Below, piece after piece: positions 24,204 through 33,500 of a stretch of DNA of 39,579 nt. Position numbers and translations under genes: made by a program. The notes beneath the pieces are model-generated. The model was given only the letters and a program-made list of their open reading frames with translations. It did not search any database and was not told where the DNA came from. Position 1 is the stretch's first letter. Every line of letters begins with the position of its first letter. Source of the stretch: Propionibacteriaceae bacterium (lineage in GTDB: Bacteria > Actinomycetota > Actinomycetes > Propionibacteriales > Propionibacteriaceae); the NCBI GenBank assembly GCA_020846255.1, contig JADLEH010000347.1:1-39579 (forward strand), in the 5' to 3' direction.

Positions 24204-26903
24204 GTGTCCAACAGCCCACCCATCCGAAACGAGGCGAACCCCGTGCAGTCCGACGTGCCCCGAGTCTGGGGACCCGCCGGAGCATCCCGGTCCGCCGCGT
24301 GGCGTCTCGAGCTGGCTGAGGGAAGGTTCCGGCTTTCGACCGACGCGGGTGAGGAATTCTTCACCGACACCGAGATCGCGCGGTTGTCGGTGAGCCGATG
24401 GTGGTTCGGTCGCTCGCTGGTGGTCCGTGGAGTTCCGACCCGTCGCCTTCGAGGCGTCCTCAAGACGGACGTCGCCCCGATTCGCGACGCGATCCAGTGG
24501 CACCTGGCGCGGGCACAGATCAGACCGATCCTGGATCGCGCGCGTGCGTTCCAGTCGCAACTCAGCATGCTCCTGGCTCATCATCTCGTCGAGCAGCGCT
24601 GGATTCCCCATGATCGAGTGGCGCGAGTGCTGGCGTTCCAGCCGACCGTCGAGGAGTTGGCGCGCCTCCGCCAGATTCCAACCGAGGGCATGCTGACGCC
24701 AGAGGAGCTCGACGCCGTCGCCTTGCTGGCGCGGGATCCGCTCGCGACGATCCGCGCCGCCAACGACCGCATCTTCCAGAGCGAGCTGGCCACACGAGCC
24801 TCCTTCTTCGCCGGCGTCGAGCGTCAACCGCTCACACAGGAGCAGGCTCTGGCAGTGGTTGCCTTCGACAGCCGCGTCCGGGTAATCGCCGCAGCGGGCT
24901 CGGGCAAGACCTCGGTCATGGTGGCGCGGGCGGCCTACGCCGTGGGGCGCAGCTTCGTCGCCCCCGATCGAATCCTCATGTTGGCGTTCAATGCGGACGC
25001 GGCCGCCGAACTGCAGACTCGCGTCGCGACGCGGCTGGCTGCCCTGGGACTGCCCGCCGATGGCGTGCGGGCCAGCACTTTCCACTCCTTCGGACGCTCG
25101 GTGATCGGGCAGGCGACTGGCCGCAAGCCCACCATCGCACCGTGGGTCGAGAGCGGCAGGGACGTCGACAAGATCGGCCAGATCGTCGACGAACTGCGGG
25201 ACACGTCTCCTGACTTCCGCTACAAGTGGGACATGTTCCGGCTGCTGTACAGCCGAATGTCGGACAGCCCCGACGGAGGGCAGCACGACTCGTACGACCG
25301 GAGCAGCAGCACCACCGGCTTCCACACCTACCGGGGAGAGACCGTCCGCAGCGAGGGCGAGCGGATGATCGCCGACTGGCTCTACCTCAACGGCGTCGAC
25401 TACCGCTACGAGCAGCCGTACTGCCACGACGTCGCCGACAAGGAGCACTCGCAGTACCACCCCGACTTCTTTTATCCGGAGATCAACGTCTGGCATGAGC
25501 ACTGGGCTCTCGGAGCGGACGGGAATCCGCCACCATCATTCGCTGGTTATGCCGAGGGCATGCGGTGGAAGCGCTCGACGCACCAGCGCTTCGGCACCCG
25601 GCTCATCGAGACGACCTGGCACGAGATCGTCAACCAAGGGAACTTCCCGGCCCTGGCCGACCAACTGACCAGGCACGGCCTGACCCTCGACTGGAACCCT
25701 GATCGTCCGATCCCCGGCGCCGCGCCCATCACTCACGAGCGGCTCGCCCACCTGGTGCGCACCTTCATGTCGCACGTCAAGGCGAGCTCGCTGACCCGCA
25801 TCGATCTCGCCGTCAAGCTGGTGGACCGACCCAACCGACGAAGCCGCCTCTTCCTCGAGCTGTTCTGGCCCATCTTCGACCGATGGCGGAAGGACCTGGC
25901 CGCCATCGGCGCAATTGACTTCGACGACATGATTCTCCAGGCCGCTGACCTGCTCGAACGAGACCCGTCGCTGCGCGCTTATGACCTGGTGCTGGTGGAC
26001 GAGTTCCAGGACACCAGCAGATCGCGGGCGCGGATGGTCCGGGCCCTCTGCGCCGAACCCGAGACCTACCTGCTCGCCGTTGGCGACGACTGGCAGGCCA
26101 TCAACCGCTTCGCCGGCGCGGACCTGTCGGCGATGACGGAGTTCGACCGCTTCTTCGGACCAACCACAACCCTGAGGTTGCAGACCACGTTCCGGAACAC
26201 GCAGCGCATCGCGGACGTGGCCAGCCGATTCATCATGCGTAATCCCGGACAGCTTCGGAAGCAGGTCGTCGCGGTCTCGCGCTCTTCGACCGCCGCGCCG
26301 GTGGCGATCGTGCGCGTTGGCAGCCGCGACCAGCTGCAAAGTGCAATCGAGCAGCACCTTCTCGACGTCACGTCGCGCCATCCGGGAAGTTCCACTCATG
26401 TGCTCGGCCGGTATGGGCGCGAACGCGACCTCATGCCGCGTCGCGTGTTCCCCGGATCACAAGTCTCTTTCCGCACAGTTCATTCGTCCAAGGGTCTGGA
26501 AGCCGACCATGTGATCCTGCCGAACCTGACGACCGGCACCTTCGGCTTCCCCAGCCAGATCGACGACGACCCCGTGCTCGCCCTCGCCATGGCCGAGGAC
26601 GACCGGTACGCCTACGCCGAGGAGCGCCGGCTGTTCTACGTGGCGCTGACGAGGGCGCGGCAGACCGTCACTATCTTCACTGTTGCCGGCATGGACTCCC
26701 CCTTCGTCGTGGAGCTCCTCGACGACCCCGATGTTGTCGTACAGGACCGCTCGGGCAGCCGCGAAGTCGTTCATGCCTGTCCCCGCTGCGGGCAAGGCAC
26801 CCTTGAGCTCAGGTCCGGTCGATATGGCCAGTTCTACGGGTGCAGCCAGTTCCCCCGCTGTACCCACAAGGCGAAGGTCGGAGCCCTCCCGGCGCTTCGT
26901 TGA
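24204..26903 (+). CDS. UvrD-family DNA helicase with nuclease-like insertion and topoisomerase zinc ribbon
   Basis: About 900 residues. The SF1 core has Walker A (AAAGSGKTS, about residue 230), motif Ia STFHSFG, a DEFQDTSRSRARM motif II, GDDWQAINRFAGA, and VALTRARQTV (motif VI). Between the 1A and 2A parts an insertion reads SEGERMIADWLYLNG...YHPDFFYP...WHEHWAL; the E...PDF...E-x pattern suggests a PD-(D/E)xK fold. The last 35 residues (CPRCGQG...CSQFPRC) are a topoisomerase-type zinc ribbon. The layout is like helicase IV relatives that unwind or process damaged or foreign DNA. Start uncertain: the frame is open to 24141, but GGGTGA precedes the GTG at 24204. It stands alone behind trxC. Confidence 0.88.
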   Translation: MSNSPPIRNEANPVQSDVPRVWGPAGASRSAAWRLELAEGRFRLSTDAGEEFFTDTEIARLSVSRWWFGRSLVVRGVPTRRLRGVLKTDVAPIRDAIQWHLARAQIRPILDRARAFQSQLSMLLAHHLVEQRWIPHDRVARVLAFQPTVEELARLRQIPTEGMLTPEELDAVALLARDPLATIRAANDRIFQSELATRASFFAGVERQPLTQEQALAVVAFDSRVRVIAAAGSGKTSVMVARAAYAVGRSFVAPDRILMLAFNADAAAELQTRVATRLAALGLPADGVRASTFHSFGRSVIGQATGRKPTIAPWVESGRDVDKIGQIVDELRDTSPDFRYKWDMFRLLYSRMSDSPDGGQHDSYDRSSSTTGFHTYRGETVRSEGERMIADWLYLNGVDYRYEQPYCHDVADKEHSQYHPDFFYPEINVWHEHWALGADGNPPPSFAGYAEGMRWKRSTHQRFGTRLIETTWHEIVNQGNFPALADQLTRHGLTLDWNPDRPIPGAAPITHERLAHLVRTFMSHVKASSLTRIDLAVKLVDRPNRRSRLFLELFWPIFDRWRKDLAAIGAIDFDDMILQAADLLERDPSLRAYDLVLVDEFQDTSRSRARMVRALCAEPETYLLAVGDDWQAINRFAGADLSAMTEFDRFFGPTTTLRLQTTFRNTQRIADVASRFIMRNPGQLRKQVVAVSRSSTAAPVAIVRVGSRDQLQSAIEQHLLDVTSRHPGSSTHVLGRYGRERDLMPRRVFPGSQVSFRTVHSSKGLEADHVILPNLTTGTFGFPSQIDDDPVLALAMAEDDRYAYAEERRLFYVALTRARQTVTIFTVAGMDSPFVVELLDDPDVVVQDRSGSREVVHACPRCGQGTLELRSGRYGQFYGCSQFPRCTHKAKVGALPALR

Positions 26904-27148
26904 CGGGCTGTCTTGGGCGCCGGGCTCGGTCGGTGGCACGGCAGTGGAGTTGCCCACGGCGCCCGACTTGTCGCTCTTTGCCGGCTGTCGGATGGACGGT
27001 GTCGCCCGCACGGGGTCTAGGCGTGCGCCGTGACACTCGGCAAGCTGCAGAGGTGTCCACTCCCGCCCCCACAGGCTCCATTCACCATGCTCCGATCGAC
27101 CCGCTGGAACCCGATGGTGGGCTTCCGCGCCGAGGTACCCGCGGCTGG

Positions 27149-27991
27149 ATGACTGAGTCGGGATTGGTTGTCGTCAAGTGGTCGAACTGGGGCAAGCACC
27201 GCCTCTACGTGAACACCGTCGCGGAGCAGCGGGTGGGTTGGCTCGACCTGGATACCGGGGAGCGTTCGCTCGACTTGCCTCAATTCGCTTCCGTCTTCGA
27301 GGCCGCGCTGGAGGAGGTGGCGGATATTGACGAAAGGGGCAGCTATTCGCCCCGCCGGACCGTGACCCCACCTGTCCTAGATCTCGCGGACCGCCGTCCT
27401 GGCGAGCATCTTGAGGCTCAGATCGCCGCAACGATTGAGGCCGGCCGCGAACTGAAGCCCGCCGTTCCTGGTTTCGAGGGCAAGCGCGCCTACTCGAGCT
27501 GGGAACTGGGAGTTCTTGGTGAGCGGGCAGTTGCGGATGAGCTGGACCGGCTTGTCGACCTCGACCCCCGCTGGGCCTTCCTGAACTCGATTCCGGTCGG
27601 CACTCACAAGTCCGACATCGATCACTTGGTCGTTGGACCCGGTGGGGTGTTCAGCATCAATGCCAAGCACCACCACGGTGGCACCGTTTGGGTAGGCGAA
27701 GACGCATTCAAGGTCATCCACGCCTGGCAGCACTACGTCCGAGACAGTCGCTCCGAAGCGGCACGGGCGAGCTCACTTCTCTGCGCGGCAGCGGGTGCCG
27801 ATATCGCCGTCGCTGGACTAGTGGTGCTGGTGGGGGTTGCCAAGCTCACGGTGGCGGCACAGCCATTGGACGTGCAGGTACTCGAGGCGTCCGAACTCGT
27901 GGACTTCCTCATCAGCCGGCCGACGACTATTGACCGCGACGCGGCAGCTGTCGTTCTCAGCTCGGCTCGGCTCAGCTGCACCTGGCGGTGA
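27149..27991 (+). CDS. NERD-domain (nuclease-related) protein
   Basis: 280 residues. A beta-rich N-terminal part (WSNWGKHRLYVNT, VGWLDLDTGE) is followed by a NERD domain from about 125: GERAVADELDRL, then SDIDHLVVGPGGVFSINAKH, where the Asp and the N-x-K replace the E-x-K of classic PD-(D/E)xK nucleases, as in many actinomycete NERD proteins. 'YVRDSRSEAARAS' fits the following helix. The role is a probable DNA processing enzyme, not proven. The start is assigned by domain onset at the ATG 27149; the ribosome site is weak and a GTG at 27053 is possible. The preceding 245 bp hold no gene I can support. It converges on the GIY-YIG gene with a 22-bp gap. Confidence 0.78.
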   Translation: MTESGLVVVKWSNWGKHRLYVNTVAEQRVGWLDLDTGERSLDLPQFASVFEAALEEVADIDERGSYSPRRTVTPPVLDLADRRPGEHLEAQIAATIEAGRELKPAVPGFEGKRAYSSWELGVLGERAVADELDRLVDLDPRWAFLNSIPVGTHKSDIDHLVVGPGGVFSINAKHHHGGTVWVGEDAFKVIHAWQHYVRDSRSEAARASSLLCAAAGADIAVAGLVVLVGVAKLTVAAQPLDVQVLEASELVDFLISRPTTIDRDAAAVVLSSARLSCTWR

Positions 27992-28013
27992 GGCCTTCCG
28001 CCGCAGCAACGAC

Positions 28014-28982
28014 CTAGTTCCGGTTCAGCCCGAACTCGCGAGTCATCAGAGCACGCTTGTAGTGCTCCTCGGCGGCGTTCACTTCGGAGGACGACGTACT
28101 TGGACCGAACACCCGCAGGATGCTGAACACGAAGAGCCTGGCGTGATCGCTCCGCACCTTCGAGCCACCCTCGTCGGCTGTACTGACGTAGGCGAGGTCA
28201 CGGAGCGCCACGTTGCCGCCGTGGCCGTCCCGCGCGTAGCTGTACCAGCGACCGAGAATGCGCTCTCCCCCGTCCGCCTTGCCGACGTATTGCCTGCCGT
28301 TCGAGGAGTCCGTGATCAGGTAGATGCCCTGTACTTCCCTTAACGCCACCTGCCAGTCGGCGTAGCGGTGGTCCTGCACCATCTCGCACAACTCGGTGTA
28401 GGTAAGCCGGACACGGTCGAACCCCGGGAACGGCACCTTGTCGCGGTCGGCGATCTCGAGCACCGGAAGGTTGGCGGCACTTGTGGCGCGCCGGTGCCAA
28501 CTCCTGGGGCTGGTCCACTCCACGACCAAGCGGCCCGCGAGCGCGGCGAGATAGCTACTGGGACGAAGATCAAAGAAGCGGTGATCCTCGGTGCGTTCGG
28601 CGAGTACCTCTCCGAAGTTCTGGTAGGTGCAGAACAACCGAGAGCGACGCTTGCCATCGGCAATCAGCACAACCCAGTGCTGGGCCGGCTGATCCGGGAA
28701 GTGTTTGGTGTAGGGGCTCTGACGTCTGGTGTATTCCAAAACCCGCTCGTCGGTGAGGTCTTCCGGCCCACGAAGCGCCTCAGAGTCAGCCGGCTTGAAT
28801 GCGTGCCGGATGACATGCACGTCCTCCAGCCGGATCAGAGGATCATGCTGTGCACCGATACTGGTGAGCACGTGGCCCAGGGTGAGGAATGCCCCCACCG
28901 AAGACCGTTCGGTCGGGGCAGAAGGCTGAGGCAGTAAGAGATCGACCACCCGCTCACCATAGGGGTCGATGCCACCTGACAT
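28014..28982 (-). CDS. GIY-YIG nuclease family protein (long form)
   Basis: 322 residues. The GIY-YIG core lies in the C-terminal third: VQGIYLITDS and RQYVGKADG, with Arg in ILGRWYSYA and the conserved Glu in NAAEEHYKR at the end. The N-terminal 200 residues (TLGHVLTSIG, VIRHAFKP, DERVLEYTRRQSP) look like a separate domain that may bind DNA or a partner. The pattern DPLIRLEDVHVIRH is typical of this actinomycete group. I took the ATG at 28980-28982 because the upstream part of the frame is Arg-rich antisense sequence. It is divergent from the NYN gene across 209 bp. Confidence 0.78.
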   Translation of the reverse strand: MSGGIDPYGERVVDLLLPQPSAPTERSSVGAFLTLGHVLTSIGAQHDPLIRLEDVHVIRHAFKPADSEALRGPEDLTDERVLEYTRRQSPYTKHFPDQPAQHWVVLIADGKRRSRLFCTYQNFGEVLAERTEDHRFFDLRPSSYLAALAGRLVVEWTSPRSWHRRATSAANLPVLEIADRDKVPFPGFDRVRLTYTELCEMVQDHRYADWQVALREVQGIYLITDSSNGRQYVGKADGGERILGRWYSYARDGHGGNVALRDLAYVSTADEGGSKVRSDHARLFVFSILRVFGPSTSSSEVNAAEEHYKRALMTREFGLNRN

Positions 28983-29191
28983 CGTGATCTCGCGTCCGTC
29001 CAGACAGGACCGCACCCCAGCCTGCCGCTGGACGAGGGCGGGGCAGGAAGTGGTCCCCTCTAGTCGGGGGCATCGCTCCGGTGGAACGCGTGTCTGCATC
29101 CGCGCATCGTGACCAGTCGTTCCCGCCCCGCAGGTTCCCGCGTTCTGGGAGTCTTGAGCGGCAGGCGATCTTGAGTCCGGAGGAGAATCGA

Positions 29192-29917
29192 ATGACCAAG
29201 GAGAGAGACGAGGCCAGACTGGCGGTGCTGATTGACGCCGACAACGCCAGCGCGCAGCACCTCGAGCACCTGCTCGTCGAGATCGCGAAGTACGGCACGG
29301 CGAGCGTTCGCCGCGCATATGGCGACTGGACGTCCACCAGGCTCACCTCGTGGAAGACGGGACTGCTGCAGCACTCGGTACAGCCGATCCAGCAGTTCAG
29401 CTACACCACCGGCAAGAACGCCACCGACAGCGCCCTGATCATCGACGCCATGGACCTGCTCCACGCCGGCAACCTCGATGGGTTCTGCCTAGTCTCCAGC
29501 GACAGCGACTTCACTCGGCTGGCCGCACGTATCCGCGAACAGGGCCTCACCGTTTACGGGTTCGGCGAACGCAAGACCCCCAAGCCCTTCGTGGCAGCCT
29601 GCGACACATTCATCTACGTCGAGAACCTCTCCCCCACCACCGGCGAGGTCACACCTGCACCCAAGCCGGCGTTGAAACGGGATAGCAAGCTCGACCGGCT
29701 CCTCGTCGACGCGGTGGACGTCGCCGCCGGTGATGACGGCTGGGCCCACCTCGGGGCGGTGGGCAGCAACCTCTCCCGACTGGCATCCGATTTCGACTCA
29801 CGCACCTGGGGCTACAGCAAGCTCAAGGACCTCATGACCGCCCACCCCGACTACGAGGTGAACTCGCGACCCACCGGCGAGGGCAAGACCCCCAACGCCT
29901 TTGTGCGGCACCGGTAG
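29192..29917 (+). CDS. NYN-domain RNase with C-terminal LOTUS/OST-HTH domain
   Basis: 241 residues. The NYN (PIN-like) nuclease has its acidic residues in VLIDADNAS (Asp15, Asp17), ATDSALIIDAMDLL and SSDSDFTRL, the usual metal-binding set. After a Pro-rich linker at about 155-165 the C-terminal 75 residues (KLDRLLVDAVDVAAGDDGWA, SRLASDFDSRTWGYSKLKDL) match the LOTUS/OST-HTH RNA-binding domain. Such NYN-LOTUS proteins are widespread and are thought to cleave structured RNA; some occur near defence genes. The ATG at 29192 has GGAGGAGA 5 nt upstream. It is the last gene before the 600-bp gap that precedes the relaxase. Confidence 0.88.
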   Translation: MTKERDEARLAVLIDADNASAQHLEHLLVEIAKYGTASVRRAYGDWTSTRLTSWKTGLLQHSVQPIQQFSYTTGKNATDSALIIDAMDLLHAGNLDGFCLVSSDSDFTRLAARIREQGLTVYGFGERKTPKPFVAACDTFIYVENLSPTTGEVTPAPKPALKRDSKLDRLLVDAVDVAAGDDGWAHLGAVGSNLSRLASDFDSRTWGYSKLKDLMTAHPDYEVNSRPTGEGKTPNAFVRHR

Positions 29918-30258
29918 CGCTCTCGTATGACGGAGGTCATTGTCCGTTTTACCGATAGGCCAGCTGCCCACCTCCCGTCGTACGACGCCGGAGTCGAAGA
30001 GGGAGCGACCCCTTGGTGGGTGCCGCATCGAAGACGTTGCCGCGTCGATCCGCCCTGTAGTCGTACGCCTCGACCCAGTCGAAGGAGCCGAAAGGACTCG
30101 ACGACCTTGACTTGACGGCGGATGTGGCTGCGGAGAATTGCTCCACATCGCCGGCCCTCGCGTCCCGATCGCCGTTGCCGTGGGCTTAGGGCTTATGTGA
30201 GGACGTTTCTCCAACCGACACCGCGGAGGCCCCGCGACCGGCGCCTGCGGCACTGGGT

Positions 30259-30287
30259 GTTCCGGCACGCCGGAACCTGCGTTCCGG
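30259..30287. other. Alternating GTTCCGG/CCGGAAC palindrome cluster (candidate oriT or operator)
   Basis: GTTCCGG (30259-30265), 4-nt spacer, CCGGAAC (30270-30276), 4-nt spacer, GTTCCGG (30281-30287). The central arm can pair with either flank, giving two mutually exclusive hairpins with 4-nt loops. It lies 238 bp before a MobF relaxase gene, where origins of transfer are usually found. The nic site is not identified. Confidence 0.45.
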
Positions 30288-30429
30288 TCGTTCCCGCGTC
30301 CGCCAGAACAACTGGAACGTCCACAGTGGGAGGTCCGTCAAGCACCGCGAGCTGGCTTATGGAAGGTATGACCTCTCCCTTGCCGACAGTGTCCGATTGC
30401 CGCCGCTCCGACGTTCGGCGGATTACGCG

Positions 30430-30451
30430 GTCGCAAGAAAGTCGCAAGAAA
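30430..30451 (+). repeat. 11-bp tandem direct repeat before the relaxase gene
   Basis: GTCGCAAGAAA occurs twice in perfect tandem (30430-30440, 30441-30451), one helical turn apart and 74 bp before the relaxase ATG. This may be a binding site for an accessory or regulatory protein. Confidence 0.5.
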
Positions 30452-30524
30452 GTTCGGCTTCCGGTGACCGAATACACCCCTTTCCGCGGCTTAAGGGGTT
30501 AGGGCGGAAGGAGAGCGAGTTGCC

Positions 30525-33500
30525 ATGTTGAGTCTGCACAAGCTGACTGCCGGCACGGGCTACGACTACCTGACCCGGCAGGTAGCGGCGATGGATTCCA
30601 CCGAGAAGGGGCACACCAGCCTGGCCGACTACTACGACCAGAAGGGCGAGAGCCCGGGCCACTGGGTCGGGTCGGGCCTGGTGGGGATCGATGGCGTAGT
30701 CGCCGGAGACGTCGTGACCGCCGATCAGATGCTCTCGCTGTTCGGCCTGGGCGACCACCCGCTTGCCACTGAGCGGCTCGCCGCGCTGGATCTCCGCGCG
30801 ACCGATCGTGACATCAAGGACGCCATGCAGCTCGGCCAGCGGTACGGCGTCTACCCGGGAATGACCGAGTTCAGCGTCGAGCTCACCAAGCGCATCGGTG
30901 ACTGGAATCTCGCTCACGGCCGCGACCCGGGCGCCCCGGTGCCAGCGGAGGTCCGGGCGGAGTTCCGAACCGAGGTGGGACGCGAGCACTTCCGCACGCG
31001 CTTCGGCCGCGAGCCGATGGACGCCCGCGAGCTGTCCGGTTTCATCGTCCGGTCCTCGCGGCCAGTGCGCAGCGGCGTTGCCGGCTACGACGCCACCTTT
31101 TCCCCAGTGAAGTCGGTGTCTGCGTTATGGGCGCTGGCCGACCCGGAGATCTCCGCCGCGGTCGAGCGCTGCCACGACCAAGCCGTCGCCGACAGCCTCC
31201 GCTTCATGGAGGAGCTGGCGATCTACACCCGGCGCGGCCGCAACGGCGTCCGGCAGGTGAAGACCCACGGCATCGTCGCGGCGTCCTTCACGCATCGCGA
31301 CTCCCGAGCCGGCGATCCCGACCTGCACACCCACGTCGCGATCGCGAACAAGGTGCAGGCAGCGGACGACGGCGCCTGGCTGACGATCGACGGCCGCATC
31401 ATGTTCAAGGCCAACGTCACGGTGTCGGAGTTCTACAACACCGCCTTGGAGAAGCACCTGACCCGCGAGCTCGGGGTGCGGTTCGTGAACCGTCCGGGGT
31501 GCGATCCGGAACGGCCGGTTCGTGAGCTCGAAGGCGTCGACCTGGCCCTCCTCGAGCGGTGGTCGCAGCGGGACAAGCTGATCACGCGGCGGCAGGGCGG
31601 CCTGGTCGCCGATTTCCAGAAGCGGCACGGACGGACGCCGACCTCAACCGAGCTCCACAATCTCGCGCAGCAGGCCACCCTCCAGACCCGGGAGGCGAAG
31701 CACGAACCACGCTCCCTCGCCGAACAGCGTCGGGTCTGGGCCATTCAGGCCGAACAAGTGCTCGGACGGGGCGGGACGTCACACATGCTCGCCCGCGTAC
31801 TCCGTCCGAGGGTGCGCCCGGTGCGGGTGGTCGACGAGCGCCGGCTGCAGGCGTTGGCCGCCAACGTGGTGTCGGTGGTCCAGCGGCACCGGTCGTGGTG
31901 GCAACCCTGGCACGTGCGTGCCGAGGCGTTGCGCCAGGTGCGGATCGCCGGTGTGCCCGAGCTCGCGTCTGCCCTGGATCGAGTTGTCGACCTGTCGCTG
32001 GAGCGCTTCTCGGTGCGGCTCACCCCGGCCGGGGACGGGATCACCGAGCCGGCGGCACTGCGGCGTCCAGACGGCAGCTCGGTGTACACGGTGGCCGATT
32101 CGGCGATCTACACCTCGCAGCAGATCCTGGACGCGGAGTCGCGGCTGGTTGCTCTCGCCGGCCGGCGGGACGGCATGGTGGTCGGCGAGCGGTCGATCAG
32201 CCTGGCGCTGTTGGCCACGCTCGCGAACGGCGTCCAGCTGAACCCTGGCCAGGTGGACCTGGTGCGCAGGATGGCGTCGTCCGGCGAACGTCTGCAATTG
32301 GCGATCGCCCCAGCCGGTGCCGGCAAGACGACGGCGATAAGCACGCTGGGGGCGGCGTGGCGCGAGGCCGGCGGTGAGGTATTCGGAATGGCTCCGTCGG
32401 CCACCGCGGCCGCCGCGCTGGCCGAGCAGCTGGGAGGCCACGCCGACACGCTGCACATCCTCACCCAAGGGCTGTCGACCGGCCGCCTTCCAGCCTGGGC
32501 CAGGCAGATCGGACCGCGTTCGCTGGTGGTCATCGACGAGGCGGGCATGGCTGACACGCTCACCCTGGAGGCCGCGGTGTCGTTCGTCGTCAGCCGCGGC
32601 GGCAGCGTCCGGCTGGTCGGCGACGACCACCAGCTCGCCGCGGTTGAGGCCGGCGGCGTACTGCGCGATCTTGACGCAGAGCACGGCGCGGTGCGGCTCA
32701 CTGAGGTGGTCCGCTTCGCCGACCCGGTGGAGGCGTCCGCGTCGCTGGCACTGCGGGAGGGACGCCCTGATGCGCTCGGGTTCTACCTCGACCAGGGACG
32801 CGTCCACGTCGGCGACGCCGGCTCGACGCTCGACCAGGCGTTCGCCGCGTGGGCATCCGACCGTGCCTCAGGCCTGGACAGCTTGATGCTCGCCCCGACC
32901 CGCGAGCTGGTGTCAGAGCTGAACCAACGTGCCCGGGCCTCCCGGTTGGGTGGCGTTGCAGCAGATCGGGAGGTGGCGCTCGCCGACGGCAACCGGGCCT
33001 CAGTGGGCGACATCGTGGTGACGCGCCGGAACGAACGGCGGCTGCGGTTCTCACCGACCGGCTGGGTGCGCAACGGCGACCGCTGGACGGTGACCGGGGT
33101 GGGACACGACCTCAGCCTGACTGTGGCGAACGGGCGCGGCTTCCAGATCACTCTGCCCGCCGAGTACGTCCGGGCCGACGTCGAGCTCGGGTACGCGACC
33201 ACGATCCACGGCGCGCAGGGCGCCACGGTCGACACCATGCACGGAGTGCTCACCGGTGCCGAGAGCCGCCAACAGCTGTACACGATGATGACCCGCGGCC
33301 GGCTCACTAACCACGCCTACGTCCAGGTCGTCGGCGACGGCGATCCCGACAGCATCGTGCGGTTGGAGACGGCCATGCCGCCCACTCCGACCGAGGTACT
33401 GGAATCGGTGCTGGCCAGGGACGAGGCAGCGCTGTCGGCGATCGGTCTGCGTCGCGCGGAGGCCGACCCCGCGACTCAGCTGAAGCCGGCCGTGGACCGC

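Larger units (their letters stand above)
29918..30524. other. 607-bp non-coding region upstream of the relaxase
   Basis: No frame on either strand is supportable. It contains an alternating palindrome cluster (30259-30287) and an 11-bp tandem repeat (30430-30451), listed separately. It likely holds the left boundary of the mobile element, oriT and the traA promoter. A minus-strand frame near 29949-30146 contains an SPFGSFDWVEAYDYRADRRG stretch that looks protein-like but frameshifts; I could not assign it. Confidence 0.5.

Noticed and set aside
29798..30268. 156-codon minus-strand frame left of the relaxase
   Set aside because: Its 5' part is Arg/Pro/Ser-rich noise and its 3' part is antisense to the NYN gene; a short protein-like stretch lies in a different frame, so no single gene can be supported.
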